Of a stretch of 64,000 nucleotides of DNA, positions 9,234-18,897 are shown piece by piece. The notes under the pieces are model-generated. The model searched no databases. It was not told the DNA's origin and saw only the letters and a program-made list of their open reading frames with translations. This DNA comes from Sphingopyxis alaskensis RB2256 (GTDB lineage Bacteria; Pseudomonadota; Alphaproteobacteria; Sphingomonadales; Sphingomonadaceae): positions 186,001 through 250,000 of the forward strand of contig NC_008048.1 in NCBI RefSeq assembly GCF_000013985.1, given 5' to 3'. How positions within the stretch are numbered: position 1 is the first letter of the stretch; the number at the start of each line of letters is the position of its first letter. A program made the translations under genes and the position numbers.

Positions 9234-11504
9234 ATGGCCGAGCACCGCCCCCGCTACAAACGCTACGATCGCCCCGCCGGCGGCTGGGGCGCTGCGGCGG
9301 CGACGGCAAAGGTGCTGCTCGAACAGAGCGTCGTCACCAAGGGGTCGCGCGCGCTCCTGTCGATGAACCAGCCGGGCGGCTTCAAATGTCCCAGTTGCGC
9401 CTTTCCCGACGCCGCCTGCACGAAGAAGCTCGAGTTCTGTGAAAATGGCGCCAAGGCGCTCGCGCACGAAGCGACCAAGTTTCGCGTCACGCGCGACTTT
9501 TTCGCGCAGCATAGCGTCACCGAGCTGATAGCGCAGTCGGACCATTGGCTCGAAATGCAGGGCCGGTTGACCGAACCGATGCGCTACGACGCCGCGACCG
9601 ACCATTATGTGCCGGTGGGTTGGGACGACGCCTTCGCACTGATCGGCCGCCACCTTCGCGCGCTCGACAGCCCGCACCGCGCCGAGTTCTATACGTCGGG
9701 CCGCACGCCGAACGAGGCCGCCTTCCTCTATTCGATCTTCGTGCGCGAGTTTGGCACGAACAATTTTCCCGACTGTTCGAACATGTGCCACGAACCGACG
9801 AGCCGCGGCCTGCCGTCGTCGATCGGCATCGGCAAGGGCACGGTGATCCTCGAGGATTTCGACCATGCGGAAGCAATTTTCCTCATCGGCCACAATGCCG
9901 GGACCAACGCGCCGCGGATGATGACCCCGCTCGTCGAGGCGCGCAAACGCGGGGTGCCGATCGTCGCGGTCAACCCGATGCCCGAACGCGCGCTCATCCG
10001 CTTCACCGAGCCGCAGGATATCGTCCAGATGGCGACCTTCGGCTCGACCGAGATCAGCAGCGAGTTCGTGCATATCAAGATCGGCGGCGACCTCGCGCTG
10101 CTCAAGGGCATGATGAAGGTGCTTTTCGAGCGCGACGCCGCGGGCGAGGCGGTGCTCGACCATGATTTCATCGCCGAACATACCGAAGGCCTCGCGGCGC
10201 TGTGCGCCGATGTCGAGGCGCAATCGTGGGACGCGATCACCGCCGCTGCGGGGGTCGACGCGGCGCAGATCCGCCGCTGCGCCGACATCTATATCCGCTC
10301 GAACGCGACGATCATCTGCTACGGCATGGGCGTGACCCAGCATCAGCGCGGGTCCGAACTCGTCCAGCAGGTCGCGAACCTGCTGCTACTCCGCGGCAAT
10401 TTCGGCAAGCCCGGCGCGGGCATCTCGCCGATCCGTGGCCATTCGAACGTGCAGGGCGACCGCACCGTCGGCATCGACGAGCGGCCCGCGCCCGCCTATC
10501 TCGACCGTCTCCGCGACGTCTTCGGCTTCGATCCGCCGCGCGAGCACGGGCATCACAGCGTCGAGGCGGTCGAGGCGATGCTCGCGGGCGAGGCCAGGGT
10601 CTTCATCGGCCTCGGCGGCAATTTCGTTCGCGCGGTGCCGGATACGACCCGTGCCTGTGCCGCGATGCAGCGACTCGACCTCACTGTTGGCATCGCGACC
10701 AAGCTCAACCGCGGCCACCTCGTCCACGGCAAGGATGCGCTGATCCTGCCGGTGATCGCGCGATCCGAACGGATCGAAACCGCGAGGGGCGAGCAGTTCG
10801 TGACGATCGAGGATTCGATGTCGAACGTCACCGCCTCGCGCGGCGTGCTCGACCCAGCCAGTGAGCACCTGTTGTCAGAGGTCGAGATCGTCTGCCGCAT
10901 GGCGATGGCGACGCTGCCCGGCAGCAAGGTCGACTGGCGGCGCTATATCGACGATTATGACGCGATCCGCGACAAGATCGCCGCCGTCTATCCCGCCATC
11001 TACGAAGGCTTTTCGCAGCGCATCCGGGCGCCGATGGGCTTTCACCTCGACATTCCGCCGCGCCGCCGCGTCTGGCCGACGCCGACGGGCAAGGCCAATT
11101 TCCTTGTCCTGCCGGGGCTCGCGGTAAACGCGGCGGTCGACGATCCCGCCATGCTGCGCCTCGCGACGGTGCGATCGCACGACCAGTTCAACACGACAAT
11201 CTATAGCTACAACGACCGGTATCGCGGCATTTACGGCGACCGGATGGTGCTGTTCATGAACGCCGACGACAGGACAGACCGCGGGCTGGAGGCTGGCGCG
11301 CGCGTCGCGCTCGAAACGATCGCCGACGACGGCACCGCGCGGCGCGTCGAGGGGTTGACGCTGATCGACTATCCGATGTCGCGCGGTTCGGTCGCGGGCT
11401 ATTATCCCGAACTCAACCCGCTGCTCCCGCTCGCCTTCCACGACCGGGTGAGCGGCTGCCCGGCGGCGAAAGCGATCCCGGTGCGCGTTGTCGCAATGTC
11501 CTGA
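9234..11504 (+). CDS. FdhF/YdeP-family molybdopterin oxidoreductase alpha subunit
   Basis: 756 aa, like Escherichia coli YdeP (about 760 aa). Four N-terminal cysteines (about C52, C55, C62, C69 in CPSC-x6-C-x6-C) fit a [4Fe-4S] site; SNMCHEPTS carries the Cys expected near the molybdenum; later segments match the bis-MGD binding domains of the DMSO-reductase superfamily. The physiological substrate of this branch is not settled, and true formate dehydrogenase activity should not be assumed. ATG 9234 is chosen because the extra 22 upstream residues are arginine-rich and unlike the family. mobA and fdhD, needed to mature such enzymes, face it with only one base between stops. Confidence 0.88.
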   Translation: MAEHRPRYKRYDRPAGGWGAAAATAKVLLEQSVVTKGSRALLSMNQPGGFKCPSCAFPDAACTKKLEFCENGAKALAHEATKFRVTRDFFAQHSVTELIAQSDHWLEMQGRLTEPMRYDAATDHYVPVGWDDAFALIGRHLRALDSPHRAEFYTSGRTPNEAAFLYSIFVREFGTNNFPDCSNMCHEPTSRGLPSSIGIGKGTVILEDFDHAEAIFLIGHNAGTNAPRMMTPLVEARKRGVPIVAVNPMPERALIRFTEPQDIVQMATFGSTEISSEFVHIKIGGDLALLKGMMKVLFERDAAGEAVLDHDFIAEHTEGLAALCADVEAQSWDAITAAAGVDAAQIRRCADIYIRSNATIICYGMGVTQHQRGSELVQQVANLLLLRGNFGKPGAGISPIRGHSNVQGDRTVGIDERPAPAYLDRLRDVFGFDPPREHGHHSVEAVEAMLAGEARVFIGLGGNFVRAVPDTTRACAAMQRLDLTVGIATKLNRGHLVHGKDALILPVIARSERIETARGEQFVTIEDSMSNVTASRGVLDPASEHLLSEVEIVCRMAMATLPGSKVDWRRYIDDYDAIRDKIAAVYPAIYEGFSQRIRAPMGFHLDIPPRRRVWPTPTGKANFLVLPGLAVNAAVDDPAMLRLATVRSHDQFNTTIYSYNDRYRGIYGDRMVLFMNADDRTDRGLEAGARVALETIADDGTARRVEGLTLIDYPMSRGSVAGYYPELNPLLPLAFHDRVSGCPAAKAIPVRVVAMS

Positions 11505-11505
11505 G

Positions 11506-12018
11506 TCAGCTTTTCGCCAGCCGTTCGAGGTCGGCAAGGCTGTTGATATTGGGCGGCGCAAAATCGCACTGCACCGCGCGCGCGGCGATGCGGCGGGCGA
11601 AAGCGCGCATCGCGAGGTCGTCTTCCGCCTCCAGCATCGCCTTCAGTTCGCCCAGCACCGCAACCGGCCACAGCCCGATCACCGGCTGGCTGTCGAGGAA
11701 AGCGGGGGCAGGGGACAGCAACGCCGCAAGGTCGCCGGGCAGGCGCACGCAATCGACCGGCACGCTCAGCACCTGCGCAAACCCCTCCGACGCGGCTCGA
11801 TCCAGCGCCCCCGCGATCGCGCCGAGCGGCCCCATGCCGGGACGCGGCCAGTCGGCGATCCCGCCCGCGCGCCCGACGACGACCACCGCGTCGCAATGCG
11901 GCGCGAGCGCGGCCAGAACATGATCGAGCAGCGTGCGCCCACCCAGCATCGCCAGCGCCTTGTCCGACCCGAAGCGGCGCGACGCCCCGCCGGCGAGGAT
12001 CGCGCCGAGCGTCCTCAT
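11506..12018 (-). CDS. mobA: Molybdenum cofactor guanylyltransferase MobA
   Basis: 170 aa. The N-terminus LGAILAGGASRRFGSDKAL is the nucleotidyltransferase signature of MobA, which attaches GMP to molybdopterin to give MGD. The family is usually about 190 aa, so this is a short member. The start at 12018 overlaps the fdhD stop by 4 bp (ATGA); the longer frame back to 12153 only reads through fdhD. Its partner is the oxidoreductase encoded opposite, which needs bis-MGD. Confidence 0.9.
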   Translation of the reverse strand: MRTLGAILAGGASRRFGSDKALAMLGGRTLLDHVLAALAPHCDAVVVVGRAGGIADWPRPGMGPLGAIAGALDRAASEGFAQVLSVPVDCVRLPGDLAALLSPAPAFLDSQPVIGLWPVAVLGELKAMLEAEDDLAMRAFARRIAARAVQCDFAPPNINSLADLERLAKS

Positions 12019-12818
12019 GCAATCATGCCCTGCGGGTCCGCGACGACCAGCGCCGCGTCGGGCCGTGCCAGCGCCACCAGCGTCAGACCCGCCGCCGCGG
12101 CGCGCGTCGCGGCCAGGCTCGTCGGCGCCGAAATGGTGACGAGCATGGGACATCCCGCGCGCACCGTCTTTTCGACCAGTTCATAGCTGCACCGCGCCGA
12201 CAGCAGCATGAAGCCCTCGCCCGCGTCGATCCCCGCCCGCGCGAGTGCGCCGATCAGCTTGTCGAGCGCATTGTGCCGCCCGACATCCTCGCGCACCAGC
12301 CGGATAGCCCCCGCGGGCGAGCAGAAGGCGGCGGCGTGGACGGCGCCTGTCGCGCGGCCGAGCGGCTGATGCGCATCGAGCGCCGTCAGCGCGGCGGCGA
12401 TGGCAATGCGGTCGGTCCCGATGTGCGCGGTCACCGGGGGCAGCGGGCGCAGCACCTCCTCGATATTCGCGATCCCGCACAGGCCGCAGCTGCTCTCGCT
12501 CACCCGCGTCCGCGCCCGTTCGAGCGCCGCGGCGTTGCGCTCGGTGGTCAGCCACAGCCGCAGCGCCCAGCCGCCCTCGATCGGCTGCACGTCGGTCCGC
12601 CGGATGTCGGCGGACGCCCCGATCAGCCCCTCGCTCAACGCAAAGCCGACGGCATAATCCTCAAGGTCGGCAGGCGTTGCCATCATCACCGCATAGGCGA
12701 TGCCGCCAACCTCGACTGAAACCGGCGCCTCGACCGCAACGCAGCGGTCCAGCGCGACATCGCCGGGCACGCCGAGCCCCAACCGCCGGACAGGAAGGTC
12801 GATCGCCGCGTCGTTCAT
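12015..12818 (-). CDS. fdhD: FdhD, sulfurtransferase for formate dehydrogenase-type enzymes
   Basis: 267 aa. The CxxC motif SSCGLCG (C111, C114) carries the persulfide passed from IscS to the molybdenum cofactor. The body matches FdhD: EAPVSVEVGG near residue 31, LSEGLI, and VREDVGRHNALDKLIG. FdhD sulfurates bis-MGD and is required for activity of FdhF-like enzymes, which fits the gene opposite. The start is ATG 12818 with an AGGAAG-like site upstream; GTG 12821 directly before it is an alternative. It is translationally coupled to mobA. Confidence 0.93.
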   Translation of the reverse strand: MNDAAIDLPVRRLGLGVPGDVALDRCVAVEAPVSVEVGGIAYAVMMATPADLEDYAVGFALSEGLIGASADIRRTDVQPIEGGWALRLWLTTERNAAALERARTRVSESSCGLCGIANIEEVLRPLPPVTAHIGTDRIAIAAALTALDAHQPLGRATGAVHAAAFCSPAGAIRLVREDVGRHNALDKLIGALARAGIDAGEGFMLLSARCSYELVEKTVRAGCPMLVTISAPTSLAATRAAAAGLTLVALARPDAALVVADPQGMIA

Positions 12819-12869
12819 CACCGCTTCCTAACCGATCCGCCGCGACAGTGCGGCATCGAGCGGAAAGAC

Positions 12870-14369
12870 CTATTGCAGTTCGCGCAGCGTCGCTGCAAAC
12901 CGCGCCTTGTCTTCCTCGCCGAAGACGAGTCCCAGCTTGCTCCGCCGCCACAAAATATCGTCGGCCGTGCGCGCCCATTCCTGTTCGACCATCCACTCGA
13001 CCTCGGCGACGCTCAGGCCGTGCGCGATCTCGCCGCCCAGCGCGTCCCAGTCGCCCGCATCGCCCAGCCAGCGCCGCGCCCCGGTGCCATAGGCGCGCGC
13101 GATCCGCTCGGCGGTCGTCGCCGCGAGAAAGGGGTGAGCGGATCGATATTCGGCGGCCAGCGCCGCGGCGCCGGTCATCGGAAAATCGCCGCCGGGCAGC
13201 GCCGCCTTCGCCGTCCAGTGCTTGCCCGTCAGCGCCGGCACATGGCGCGCGAGCGCGTCGACCGCCTCCTCGGCGACATGGCGATAGCTGGTGATTTTGC
13301 CGCCATAGATGGTGAGCAGCGGCGCGCCTTCTTCCATGTCGAGGTCGATCCGGTATCCGCGCGTCGCCGCCTCGGGCCGCCCCGATCCGTCTTCGACCAG
13401 CGGCCGCACGCCCGAATAGGTCCACACCACGTCGGCCGGGGTGACGGGGGTGCGGAAATAGAGGCTCGCGCCCTCGCACAGATAGGCGATTTCCGCCTCG
13501 CTCGCCTGCGCCTCGCTCGCGGGTCCGTCATGGTCCACGTCGGTGGTGCCGATCAGCGTGAAGTCGTGCTCATAGGGAATGGCAAAGAAGATGCGCCCGT
13601 CAGGCAGCTGGAAAAAATAGGAATAATGATGCTCGAACAGGCGGCGCACGACGATGTGCGATCCGCGCACGAGGCGCATCTGATGGTCGGGCTCCGCATC
13701 GGCGCGTTTCAACAGGTCGAGCACCGCCGGCCCCGCGGCATTGACCACGCTGCGGCCGGTGAAGCGATAGCGATGCCCCTGATCGTCCGCCGCGTCGACG
13801 ACCCACAGCCCGCCGTCGCAGCGCAGCATCTCGGCGCGCGTGCGCGTGCGGACGCGCGCGCCGCGATCGGCGGCATCGCGCGCGTTGAGCAGCACCAGCC
13901 GCGCGTCGTCGACCCAGCCGTCCGAATATTCAAAGCCATGGACATAATGCGATTGCAGCGGCGCGCCCGCTACATGGCGCCTGAGGTCGATCGAGCGCGT
14001 CCCGGGCAGCTTCCTGCGCCCGCCGATATGGTCATAGAGGAACAGCCCCAGCCGCAGCAACCAGCGCGGGCGCAGCCCGTCGCGATAGGGCAGGACAAAG
14101 CGCATCGGACGGATGATGTGCGGCGCGATGCTCCACAAGACCTCGCGTTCCTTCAGCGCCTCGCGAACGAGGGTGAACTCATAATGCTCAAGATAGCGCA
14201 GCCCGCCGTGGATCAGCTTGGTCGATTTCGACGAGGTGCCTTGCGCAAGGTCGCCCGCCTCCAGCAGCAGCACCCGCGCGCCGCGCCCCGCGGCATCGCG
14301 CGCGACGCCCGCGCCATTCACCCCGCCGCCGACGACGATGATGTCATAGGGTGGGGGAGTGTCGGCCAT
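12870..14369 (-). CDS. glpD: Aerobic glycerol-3-phosphate dehydrogenase GlpD
   Basis: 499 aa, normal for GlpD. The FAD-binding motif GGGVNGAGVARDAAGRG lies at about residues 14-30, followed by TSSKSTKLIHGGLRYLEH, the family signature, and later YGGKITSYR. The enzyme oxidises sn-glycerol-3-phosphate to dihydroxyacetone phosphate at the inner membrane and passes electrons to quinone. The start is ATG 14369; the longer frame runs into a repeat region. It is read away from zwf. With gpsA (28037) it gives both directions of the G3P/DHAP exchange in this window. Confidence 0.95.
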   Translation of the reverse strand: MADTPPPYDIIVVGGGVNGAGVARDAAGRGARVLLLEAGDLAQGTSSKSTKLIHGGLRYLEHYEFTLVREALKEREVLWSIAPHIIRPMRFVLPYRDGLRPRWLLRLGLFLYDHIGGRRKLPGTRSIDLRRHVAGAPLQSHYVHGFEYSDGWVDDARLVLLNARDAADRGARVRTRTRAEMLRCDGGLWVVDAADDQGHRYRFTGRSVVNAAGPAVLDLLKRADAEPDHQMRLVRGSHIVVRRLFEHHYSYFFQLPDGRIFFAIPYEHDFTLIGTTDVDHDGPASEAQASEAEIAYLCEGASLYFRTPVTPADVVWTYSGVRPLVEDGSGRPEAATRGYRIDLDMEEGAPLLTIYGGKITSYRHVAEEAVDALARHVPALTGKHWTAKAALPGGDFPMTGAAALAAEYRSAHPFLAATTAERIARAYGTGARRWLGDAGDWDALGGEIAHGLSVAEVEWMVEQEWARTADDILWRRSKLGLVFGEEDKARFAATLRELQ

Positions 14370-14407
14370 GGCGTGGCTTCTTAAAGCCGGACGGCATCGA
14401 ATGGAAT

Positions 14408-14523
14408 CGTCTTTGCGAGCGGAGCGGGCCGAAGGCGGCCGGAGGCCAGCCAATCTCCAGCCTTCGGAAAGGCCGAACGATAGCGGGAGATTGCTTCGTC
14501 GCCTGCGGCTCCCCGCAATGACA
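14408..14523. repeat. Degenerate palindromic repeat, family C (copy C2)
   Basis: The stretch between glpD and zwf contains CGTCTTTGCGAGCGGAGCG at the left and a matching GAGATTGCTTCGTCGC ... CCCGCAATGAC at the right, with CAATCTCC/GGGAGATTG internal arms. It is a diverged copy of the element at 29047-29141, whose ends read CGTCATTGCGAG and CTCGCAATGACG. Confidence 0.6.
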
Positions 14524-14599
14524 TATGCGGCTTACGTATGCGCGTTGCATTCGGGGGGCGCATCCTCCACTTCTCTCACTGCTATCCAAGGGGACGAAT

Positions 14600-16063
14600 G
14601 TGAGCGTCAAGGTCGAAACATTGGTGTTGTTCGGGGCAACGGGCGACCTGGCGCAGCGTATGCTTTTCCCCTCGCTCTACAATCTGCACATGGACGGACT
14701 GCTCGCCGACGCGCTGACGATCGTCGGGTCGGGGCGCTCGGCGATGGACCGCGACGCCTTTCGGGCGCAGGTCCGCGCCGCGCTGACCGAGTATCTGCCC
14801 GAAGACCGCATCGAGGCGGCGGTCGTCGACGGCTTCCTTGCGCGCATCGATTATTGCGCGATCGACGCTGGCGCTGGCACCGGCTATGCGGAACTCGCGG
14901 CTTTGCTCGGCGACCGCATGGCGCGCCCGATTGGCGTTTACCTCTCGACGCCGCCGTCGATGTTCGGACCGATCGCGCAGGGGCTTAAAGCTGCGAACAT
15001 CGCGTGCGCCGAATGCCGTATCGCGATGGAAAAGCCGATCGGCCACGACCTCGCCTCGTCGCGCGAAGTCAATGCCCAGGTCGGCGACGCCTTTGCCGAG
15101 GACCGGGTGTTCCGCATCGACCATTATCTCGGCAAGGAAACGGTGCAGAATCTGCTCGCGCTGCGCTTTGCCAACATGTTGTTCGAACCGCTGTGGAACG
15201 CGCAGGCGATCGACCATGTCCAGATCACCGTTGCCGAAACCGTCGGGCTGGAGGGCCGCGTTTCCTATTATGACGGCGTCGGCGCGCTGAAGGACATGGT
15301 GCAGAATCACATGCTCCAACTGCTCGCAATCATCGCGATGGAGCCCCCGGCCAGCGTCGGGGCGACCGCAGTGCGCGACGAAAAGGTCAAGCTGTTGCGC
15401 TCCTTGCGCAAGATGACCGCGGAGGATGTAAAGGCGCACAGCGTCAAGGGCCAGTACAGCAGCGGCGCGGTTAACGGCGCCGCGGTCGCGGGCTATGCCG
15501 ACGAACTCGGCCAGCCGTCGAACACCGAAACCTTCGTCGCCTTGAAGGCCTTTATCGACAATTGGCGGTGGAAGGGCGTGCCCTTTTACCTGCGCACCGG
15601 CAAACGGATGCCGCAGCGCAAATCCGAAGTGCTGATCCAGTTCAAGCCCGTGCCGCACAATATCTTCGCGCGCGTCGGTGCGGGCAAGCTCGACGCGAAC
15701 ATGATGATCATCAATTTGCAGCCCGAGGAAAATATCCGCGTCAAGGTGATGGCAAAGCAGCCGGGGCTCGACCGCGACGGGGTGAAGCTCAAGGAAGTGA
15801 CGATGGACGTCTCGCTCTCGCACAGCTTCGCGGGCGAGCGCCGCCGCATCGCCTACGAGCGCCTGCTGCTCGATTTCATCGAGGGCGACCAGACCCTCTT
15901 CGTGCGCCGCGACGAGGTCGAGGCGCAGTGGGAGTGGATCGACGCGATCCGCGATGCCTGGGATCAGGTCGACATGACACCGCAAAGCTACACCGCTGGA
16001 AGCTGGGGGCCGAGTTCGGCGATCGCGCTGATCGAGCGCGACGGGGCGAGCTGGCATGATTGA
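14600..16063 (+). CDS. zwf: Glucose-6-phosphate 1-dehydrogenase
   Basis: 487 aa from a GTG start at 14600, which has AAGGGG six bases upstream; the 25 codons before it are not family-like. NADP-binding GATGDLA is at 12-18 and the substrate signature RIDHYLGKE at 172-180. It makes 6-phosphogluconolactone from glucose-6-phosphate, the entry to the Entner-Doudoroff pathway used by sphingomonads that lack phosphofructokinase. edd and eda follow in order. No 6-phosphogluconolactonase gene is in the cluster; the 195-bp gap before edd contains only repeats. Confidence 0.96.
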   Translation: MSVKVETLVLFGATGDLAQRMLFPSLYNLHMDGLLADALTIVGSGRSAMDRDAFRAQVRAALTEYLPEDRIEAAVVDGFLARIDYCAIDAGAGTGYAELAALLGDRMARPIGVYLSTPPSMFGPIAQGLKAANIACAECRIAMEKPIGHDLASSREVNAQVGDAFAEDRVFRIDHYLGKETVQNLLALRFANMLFEPLWNAQAIDHVQITVAETVGLEGRVSYYDGVGALKDMVQNHMLQLLAIIAMEPPASVGATAVRDEKVKLLRSLRKMTAEDVKAHSVKGQYSSGAVNGAAVAGYADELGQPSNTETFVALKAFIDNWRWKGVPFYLRTGKRMPQRKSEVLIQFKPVPHNIFARVGAGKLDANMMIINLQPEENIRVKVMAKQPGLDRDGVKLKEVTMDVSLSHSFAGERRRIAYERLLLDFIEGDQTLFVRRDEVEAQWEWIDAIRDAWDQVDMTPQSYTAGSWGPSSAIALIERDGASWHD

Positions 16064-16075
16064 GCGCACCCCAAA

Positions 16076-16247
16076 CCTTCTCCCCTTGGGGGAGAAGGAT
16101 ACGAAGCCTTGGCGCGCAGCGCCTGGGCGCAGTTGGATGAGGGTCGCTGCCGTCGCTTTCGCCGCTGCCGTTCACACCCTCACCCAGCTTCGACTAGCGA
16201 GCAAGCTCGCAAGTCTGCGCATCCCTCTCCCCCAAGGGGGGAGGATT
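16076..16247. repeat. Palindromic repeat pair, family D (copy D3)
   Basis: Left hairpin CCTTCTCCCCTTGGGGGAGAAGG (16076-16098, 23 nt, written here as CCTTCTCCCC-TTG-GGGGAGAAGG) and right hairpin around CCCTCTCCCCCAAGGGGGG (16223-16241) flank a region with a smaller GCGAG/CTCGC palindrome. The right hairpin leaves GGGGGGAGGATTT 12 bases before the edd start, so it may supply its ribosome binding site. Confidence 0.75.
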
Positions 16248-16258
16248 TTGGAATTGTC

Positions 16259-18100
16259 ATGACCCCCCTCCATCCCACCATCGCCGCCGTCACCGACCGC
16301 ATCATCGCCCGCAGCGCCCCGCGCCGCGCCGCATATCTCGACCTGATGGACCGTCAGCGCGACGCCGGCACCAACCGCGGCAATCTGTCGTGCGGCAATC
16401 TCGCCCACGGCTTCGCCGCCGCGGGCGATGACAAGCCCGTCATCCGCACCGGCGCCGCGATGAATATCGGCATCGTCACCGCCTATAACGACATGCTTTC
16501 GGCGCATCAGCCCTATGGCCGCTATCCCGAACAGATCAAACTCTTCGCGCGCGAGGTCGGCGTGACGGCGCAGGTCGCGGGCGGCGTGCCGGCGATGTGC
16601 GACGGGGTGACGCAGGGGCAGGCGGGCATGGACCTGTCGCTGTTCAGCCGCGACAATATCGCGCAGGGCACCGTCATCGCCCTCAGCCATGCGATGTTCG
16701 AGGGCGCGCTCCTGCTCGGCATCTGCGACAAGATCGTCCCCGGCCTGCTCATCGGCGCGCTGCGGTTCGGCCATCTGCCGCAGATCCTTGTTCCCGCCGG
16801 GCCGATGCCGTCGGGGCTCGCGAACAAGGAAAAGCAGCGCGTGCGCCAGCTTTATGCAGAGGGCAAGGCGACCCGTGACGAACTGCTGGAGGCCGAGGCG
16901 GCGAGCTATCATGGCGCGGGCACCTGCACCTTCTATGGCACCGCCAACTCGAACCAGATGATGATGGAGCTGATGGGGCTGCACATCCCCGGCAGCGCCT
17001 TCACCAATCCGGGAACGAAGCTGCGGCAGGCGCTGACGCGCGCCGCGACGCACCGGATTGCGCAGATCGGCTGGGACGGCGACGATTATCGCCCGCTTGG
17101 CCGCTGCATCGACGAAAAGGCGATCGTCAACGCCGCGATCGGCCTGCTCGCGACGGGCGGCTCGACGAACCATGCGATCCATCTGCCCGCGATCGCCCGC
17201 GCCGCAGGGATCATCATCGACTGGCAGGATTTCGACGAGCTCAGCCACGCGGTGCCGCTGCTCGCGCGCGTCTATCCGAACGGCGCGGGCGACGTGAACC
17301 AGTTTCACGCCGCGGGCGGCATCGGCTTCGTCGTGCGCGAGCTGCTGGGTGCGGGATTGCTGCACGGCGATGTGCTCACCGTTGGCGGGACGATGGCGGA
17401 CTATGCCGCCGAACCCGTGCTGGTGAATGACGAACTTCACTGGCAAGCCGCCCCCGGCCAGAGCCGCGACGACACTATGCTGCGCCCCGTCGCCGATCCT
17501 TTCTCGCCCGATGGGGGGATGCGCCTGCTGACCGGCAATCTCGGCCGCGCGATCATCAAGACGAGCGCGGTCGCCGAAGATCGCTGGACGATCGAGGCGC
17601 CGGCCCGGATCTTCGACGACCAGAATCAGGTTCTCGCGGCCTTCAAGGCAGGCGAGCTTGATCGCGACGTTGTCGTCGTCGTCCGCTTTCAGGGGCCGCG
17701 TGCGAACGGCATGCCCGAACTCCACAAGCTGACCCCGGCGCTCGGCGTGCTTCAGGACAAGGGCTACCGCGTCGCGCTGCTGACCGATGGCCGCATGTCG
17801 GGCGCCAGCGGCAAGGTTCCCGCCGTCATTCATCTGTCGCCCGAAGCCTTGCCCGGCCCTGACGGGATGAGTGGCCCGCTCGCCTATCTCCGGGACGGCG
17901 ACATGGTGCGTGTCTGCGCGGTGAGGGGCGAAGTCGCCGCGCTGGTTGACGAAACCGAATGGGCTGCGCGAAGTCCCGCTGCCGCGCCGCCCCCCGCGGT
18001 GGGTGTCGGCCGCGAGCTGTTCGCGCTGTTCCGCCATCACGCCGACGAGGCGGAGAAGGGCGGATCGGCGGTGCTCGCGGCGATGGAGGCTGTGACTTAA
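16259..18100 (+). CDS. edd: Phosphogluconate dehydratase
   Basis: 613 aa, matching the IlvD/Edd family length. The N-terminus ([19 protein letters not shown]) is typical of Edd, and the iron-sulfur cluster cysteines can be seen in [15 protein letters not shown] and [13 protein letters not shown]. The C-terminal [14 protein letters not shown] is the Edd/IlvD signature. It dehydrates 6-phosphogluconate to KDPG. ATG 16259 is chosen over a longer frame that translates the upstream repeat. It lies between zwf and eda and is read in the same direction. Confidence 0.95.
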   Translation: MTPLHPTIAAVTDRIIARSAPRRAAYLDLMDRQRDAGTNRGNLSCGNLAHGFAAAGDDKPVIRTGAAMNIGIVTAYNDMLSAHQPYGRYPEQIKLFAREVGVTAQVAGGVPAMCDGVTQGQAGMDLSLFSRDNIAQGTVIALSHAMFEGALLLGICDKIVPGLLIGALRFGHLPQILVPAGPMPSGLANKEKQRVRQLYAEGKATRDELLEAEAASYHGAGTCTFYGTANSNQMMMELMGLHIPGSAFTNPGTKLRQALTRAATHRIAQIGWDGDDYRPLGRCIDEKAIVNAAIGLLATGGSTNHAIHLPAIARAAGIIIDWQDFDELSHAVPLLARVYPNGAGDVNQFHAAGGIGFVVRELLGAGLLHGDVLTVGGTMADYAAEPVLVNDELHWQAAPGQSRDDTMLRPVADPFSPDGGMRLLTGNLGRAIIKTSAVAEDRWTIEAPARIFDDQNQVLAAFKAGELDRDVVVVVRFQGPRANGMPELHKLTPALGVLQDKGYRVALLTDGRMSGASGKVPAVIHLSPEALPGPDGMSGPLAYLRDGDMVRVCAVRGEVAALVDETEWAARSPAAAPPPAVGVGRELFALFRHHADEAEKGGSAVLAAMEAVT

Positions 18101-18102
18101 TC

Positions 18103-18180
18103 CGTCGCCCCCGCGAAGGCGGGGGCCGCTACCGGCCTTGGGCCACCTTGCCACCGGCCCCCGCCTTCGCGGGGGCGACG
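18103..18180. repeat. Palindromic intergenic repeat, family A variant (copy A4)
   Basis: CGTCGCCCCCGCGAAGGC... at the left and its reverse complement ending ...GCGGGGGCGACG at the right (18155-18180), each arm a palindrome around GAAG/CTTC. It has the same layout as the copies at 9071, 24538 and 59875 but with the flanks recoded from ATTCCGG to GCCCCCG. It fills the edd-eda gap and leaves the eda ribosome binding site free. Confidence 0.8.
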
Positions 18181-18198
18181 AACGAAATTGGAGTGAAC

Positions 18199-18819
18199 AT
18201 GTCCGACAGCGGTATCGAGCAGATCATGACCCTCGCGCCGGTCATCCCGGTGATCGTGATCGACCGCGTCGAGGATGCGGTGCCGATGGCCGAGGCGCTG
18301 GTCGCGGGCGGGCTCCGCGTGCTTGAGGTGACGCTGCGGACCCCCGCCGCGCTCGACGCGATCCGCGCGATGAAAAGGGTTCCGGGCGCGGTGGTCGGCG
18401 CGGGCACCGTGCTCAATCCCCGGATGCTCAAGGATGCGCTGGACGCGGGCAGCGAGTTCATCGTCTCGCCTGGTCTCACCGACAGCCTGGGCGAGGCGGC
18501 GGTAGCGAGCGGCATTCCCTTCCTTCCCGGCGTCGCCAATGCGTCGAACGTGATGATGGGGCTCGACATGGGGTTGGGCAGCTTCAAATTTTTCCCCGCG
18601 GCGACGAGCGGCGGCATTCCGGCGCTGAAGGCGCTCGCGGGTCCTTTCGGCGGGGTCAATTTCTGCCCCACCGGCGGCATCAGCGCCGCAACCGCGCCCG
18701 AATGGCTCGCGCTCGAACCCGTGCGCTGCGTCGGCGGCAGCTGGGTCGTTCCGGCGGGGCCGCTCGATCCGGTGCGGATCGAAGCATTGGCGAAGGAAGC
18801 GGCGGCGCTTCGGACCTGA
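18199..18819 (+). CDS. eda: KDPG aldolase (2-dehydro-3-deoxy-phosphogluconate aldolase)
   Basis: 206 aa. The catalytic glutamate is in VLEVTLRT (E43) and the Schiff-base lysine in GSFKFFPA (K130), aligning with E45 and K133 of the E. coli enzyme. It splits KDPG into pyruvate and glyceraldehyde-3-phosphate and closes the Entner-Doudoroff route begun by zwf and edd. The start ATG 18199 follows GGAG; the longer frame back to 17959 is edd shadow and repeat. Confidence 0.96.
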   Translation: MSDSGIEQIMTLAPVIPVIVIDRVEDAVPMAEALVAGGLRVLEVTLRTPAALDAIRAMKRVPGAVVGAGTVLNPRMLKDALDAGSEFIVSPGLTDSLGEAAVASGIPFLPGVANASNVMMGLDMGLGSFKFFPAATSGGIPALKALAGPFGGVNFCPTGGISAATAPEWLALEPVRCVGGSWVVPAGPLDPVRIEALAKEAAALRT

Positions 18820-18897
18820 CTCCCAAAGGAACGCCGGATTTCCCGGCCATTGATAAACGCCATCTTACCTGCCATCGTGCAGCCCTGAAGCGGCAGG

